Shown: in pieces, positions 63,608-64,000 of the stretch | How positions within the stretch are numbered: position 1 is the stretch's first letter | Layout of the letters: every line of letters begins with the position of its first letter | Source: Aedes albopictus | Taxonomy: Eukaryota; Arthropoda; Insecta; Diptera; Culicidae | NCBI RefSeq assembly: GCF_035046485.1 | Contig: NC_085136.1 | Coordinates: 300,048,778-300,112,777 of the forward strand | DNA length: 64,000 nucleotides | Direction of reading: 5' to 3' | Translations under genes and position numbers: made by a program | The notes under the pieces: generated by a model | Seen by the model: the letters and a program-made list of their open reading frames with translations, nothing else | Told to the model about the DNA's origin: nothing | The model's database searches: none

Positions 63608-64000
63608 ACTCTGCTTTGCCGTACTTCCTGTACTATGGTAAAGCCGAAAAACCCTTACGAATATTGATTGACACGGGTTCGAATAAAAACTTTATTCACC
63701 CGAAATTTGCCAAAATTTCTCACGATGTGAAAAAACCATTCTCTGTTTCTTCTGTTGGTGGAGATTTAAAAATAACTAAGTATTCAATGGGTAAATTTTT
63801 CAGGCCTTATTCCGAATTGGACGTGAAATTTTTTCATATGGACAAGTTAAAATCTTTCGATGCAATCATTGGTCATGATACCCTGAAAGAACTTAAAGCT
63901 GTCATTGACACTTCAAAAGAAAAATTAATTTTGGAAGGTAATTTTGTTATTCCCCTACTTCAGTACAAACTGCAAGAAGTTAACAAAATCAATATCCGCA
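63604..64000 (+). CDS. pol: Pol polyprotein, N-terminal part (retropepsin), runs off the window
   Basis: Enzyme polyprotein of the LTR retrotransposon; 132 codons are visible and open to the last base. It is in the -1 frame relative to gag. The aspartic protease active site LIDTGSNKNFI has D-T-G at residues 23-25 counted from the ATG at 63604. The second hallmark, IIGHDTL, is at residues 88-94. Both, with their spacing, define a retropepsin. Reverse transcriptase, RNase H and integrase would follow outside the window. No stop or frameshift is seen in the visible part. Confidence 0.88.
   Translation, partial: MNSALPYFLYYGKAEKPLRILIDTGSNKNFIHPKFAKISHDVKKPFSVSSVGGDLKITKYSMGKFFRPYSELDVKFFHMDKLKSFDAIIGHDTLKELKAVIDTSKEKLILEGNFVIPLLQYKLQEVNKINIR

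Overview
The window looks like a piece of a large, repeat-dominated mosquito genome, most likely Aedes. It is AT-rich and intron/intergenic in character. It carries Feilai-like tRNA-derived SINEs, RTE-type and R1/I-type non-LTR retrotransposons, a DD37E IS630-Tc1-mariner transposon, an errantivirus-like LTR retrotransposon and dozens of non-autonomous DNA elements. The degenerate GGAATTCC-type satellite found here is, as I recall, also common in Aedes. I found no host protein gene that I can defend. Almost everything readable is mobile DNA, much of it nested.

Layout. 1-3770: AT-rich DNA, a minus-strand SINE with a 12-bp target duplication, and unassigned sequence. 3775-5690: degenerate GGAATTCC satellite, reversing purine/pyrimidine strand near 4790 and interrupted by a MITE. 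5.7-12.2 kb: DNA elements, including a foldback with ~710-bp arms (7021-9957, with a SINE in its loop) and a 1.34-kb TA-flanked element with repeated GGGGCAAGTGAGA motifs. 12.3-22.5 kb: SINE fragments, a 662-bp hairpin element flanked by TTA, more satellite, a ~150-bp minisatellite (18371-19330) and a GC-rich island. 22.8-24.5 kb: RTE-type retrotransposon copy 1. 27.0-29.8 kb: a 2.8-kb palindromic element. 30.8-36.6 kb: a minus-strand R1/I-like LINE split by two DNA elements, with a SINE at its 3' side. 36.9-41.0 kb: an RTE-like remnant and a stack of TA-flanked elements. 43.0-50.0 kb: a MITE, a 2.3-kb palindromic element and a nest built on a DD37E transposon. 50.7-53.6 kb: RTE copy 2, itself interrupted. 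53.6-56.6 kb: a hAT-like MITE with an exact 8-bp duplication, SINE fragments and another MITE. 56.7-61.5 kb: a giant palindrome carrying an unknown 151-residue reading frame. 61,529-64,000: the 5' end of an LTR retrotransposon with LTR, tRNA-Lys-type primer site, gag, a T TTT TTA slippery site and the start of pol (retropepsin); it runs off the window.

The most informative property is self-dating by nesting. Several large DNA elements are palindromes in which one arm carries an insertion and the other does not. The intact arm is therefore an in-window empty site that fixes the insertion boundary and target duplication (27309, 31499, 43643 and, less strictly, 57255 and 48682). In two coding elements, removing an insertion at its TA restores the reading frame: the R1/I-like LINE at 31227/33961 and the DD37E transposase at 47343 and 46555.

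Limits: all family names rest on motif reading by eye, and boundaries without a visible target duplication are approximate.
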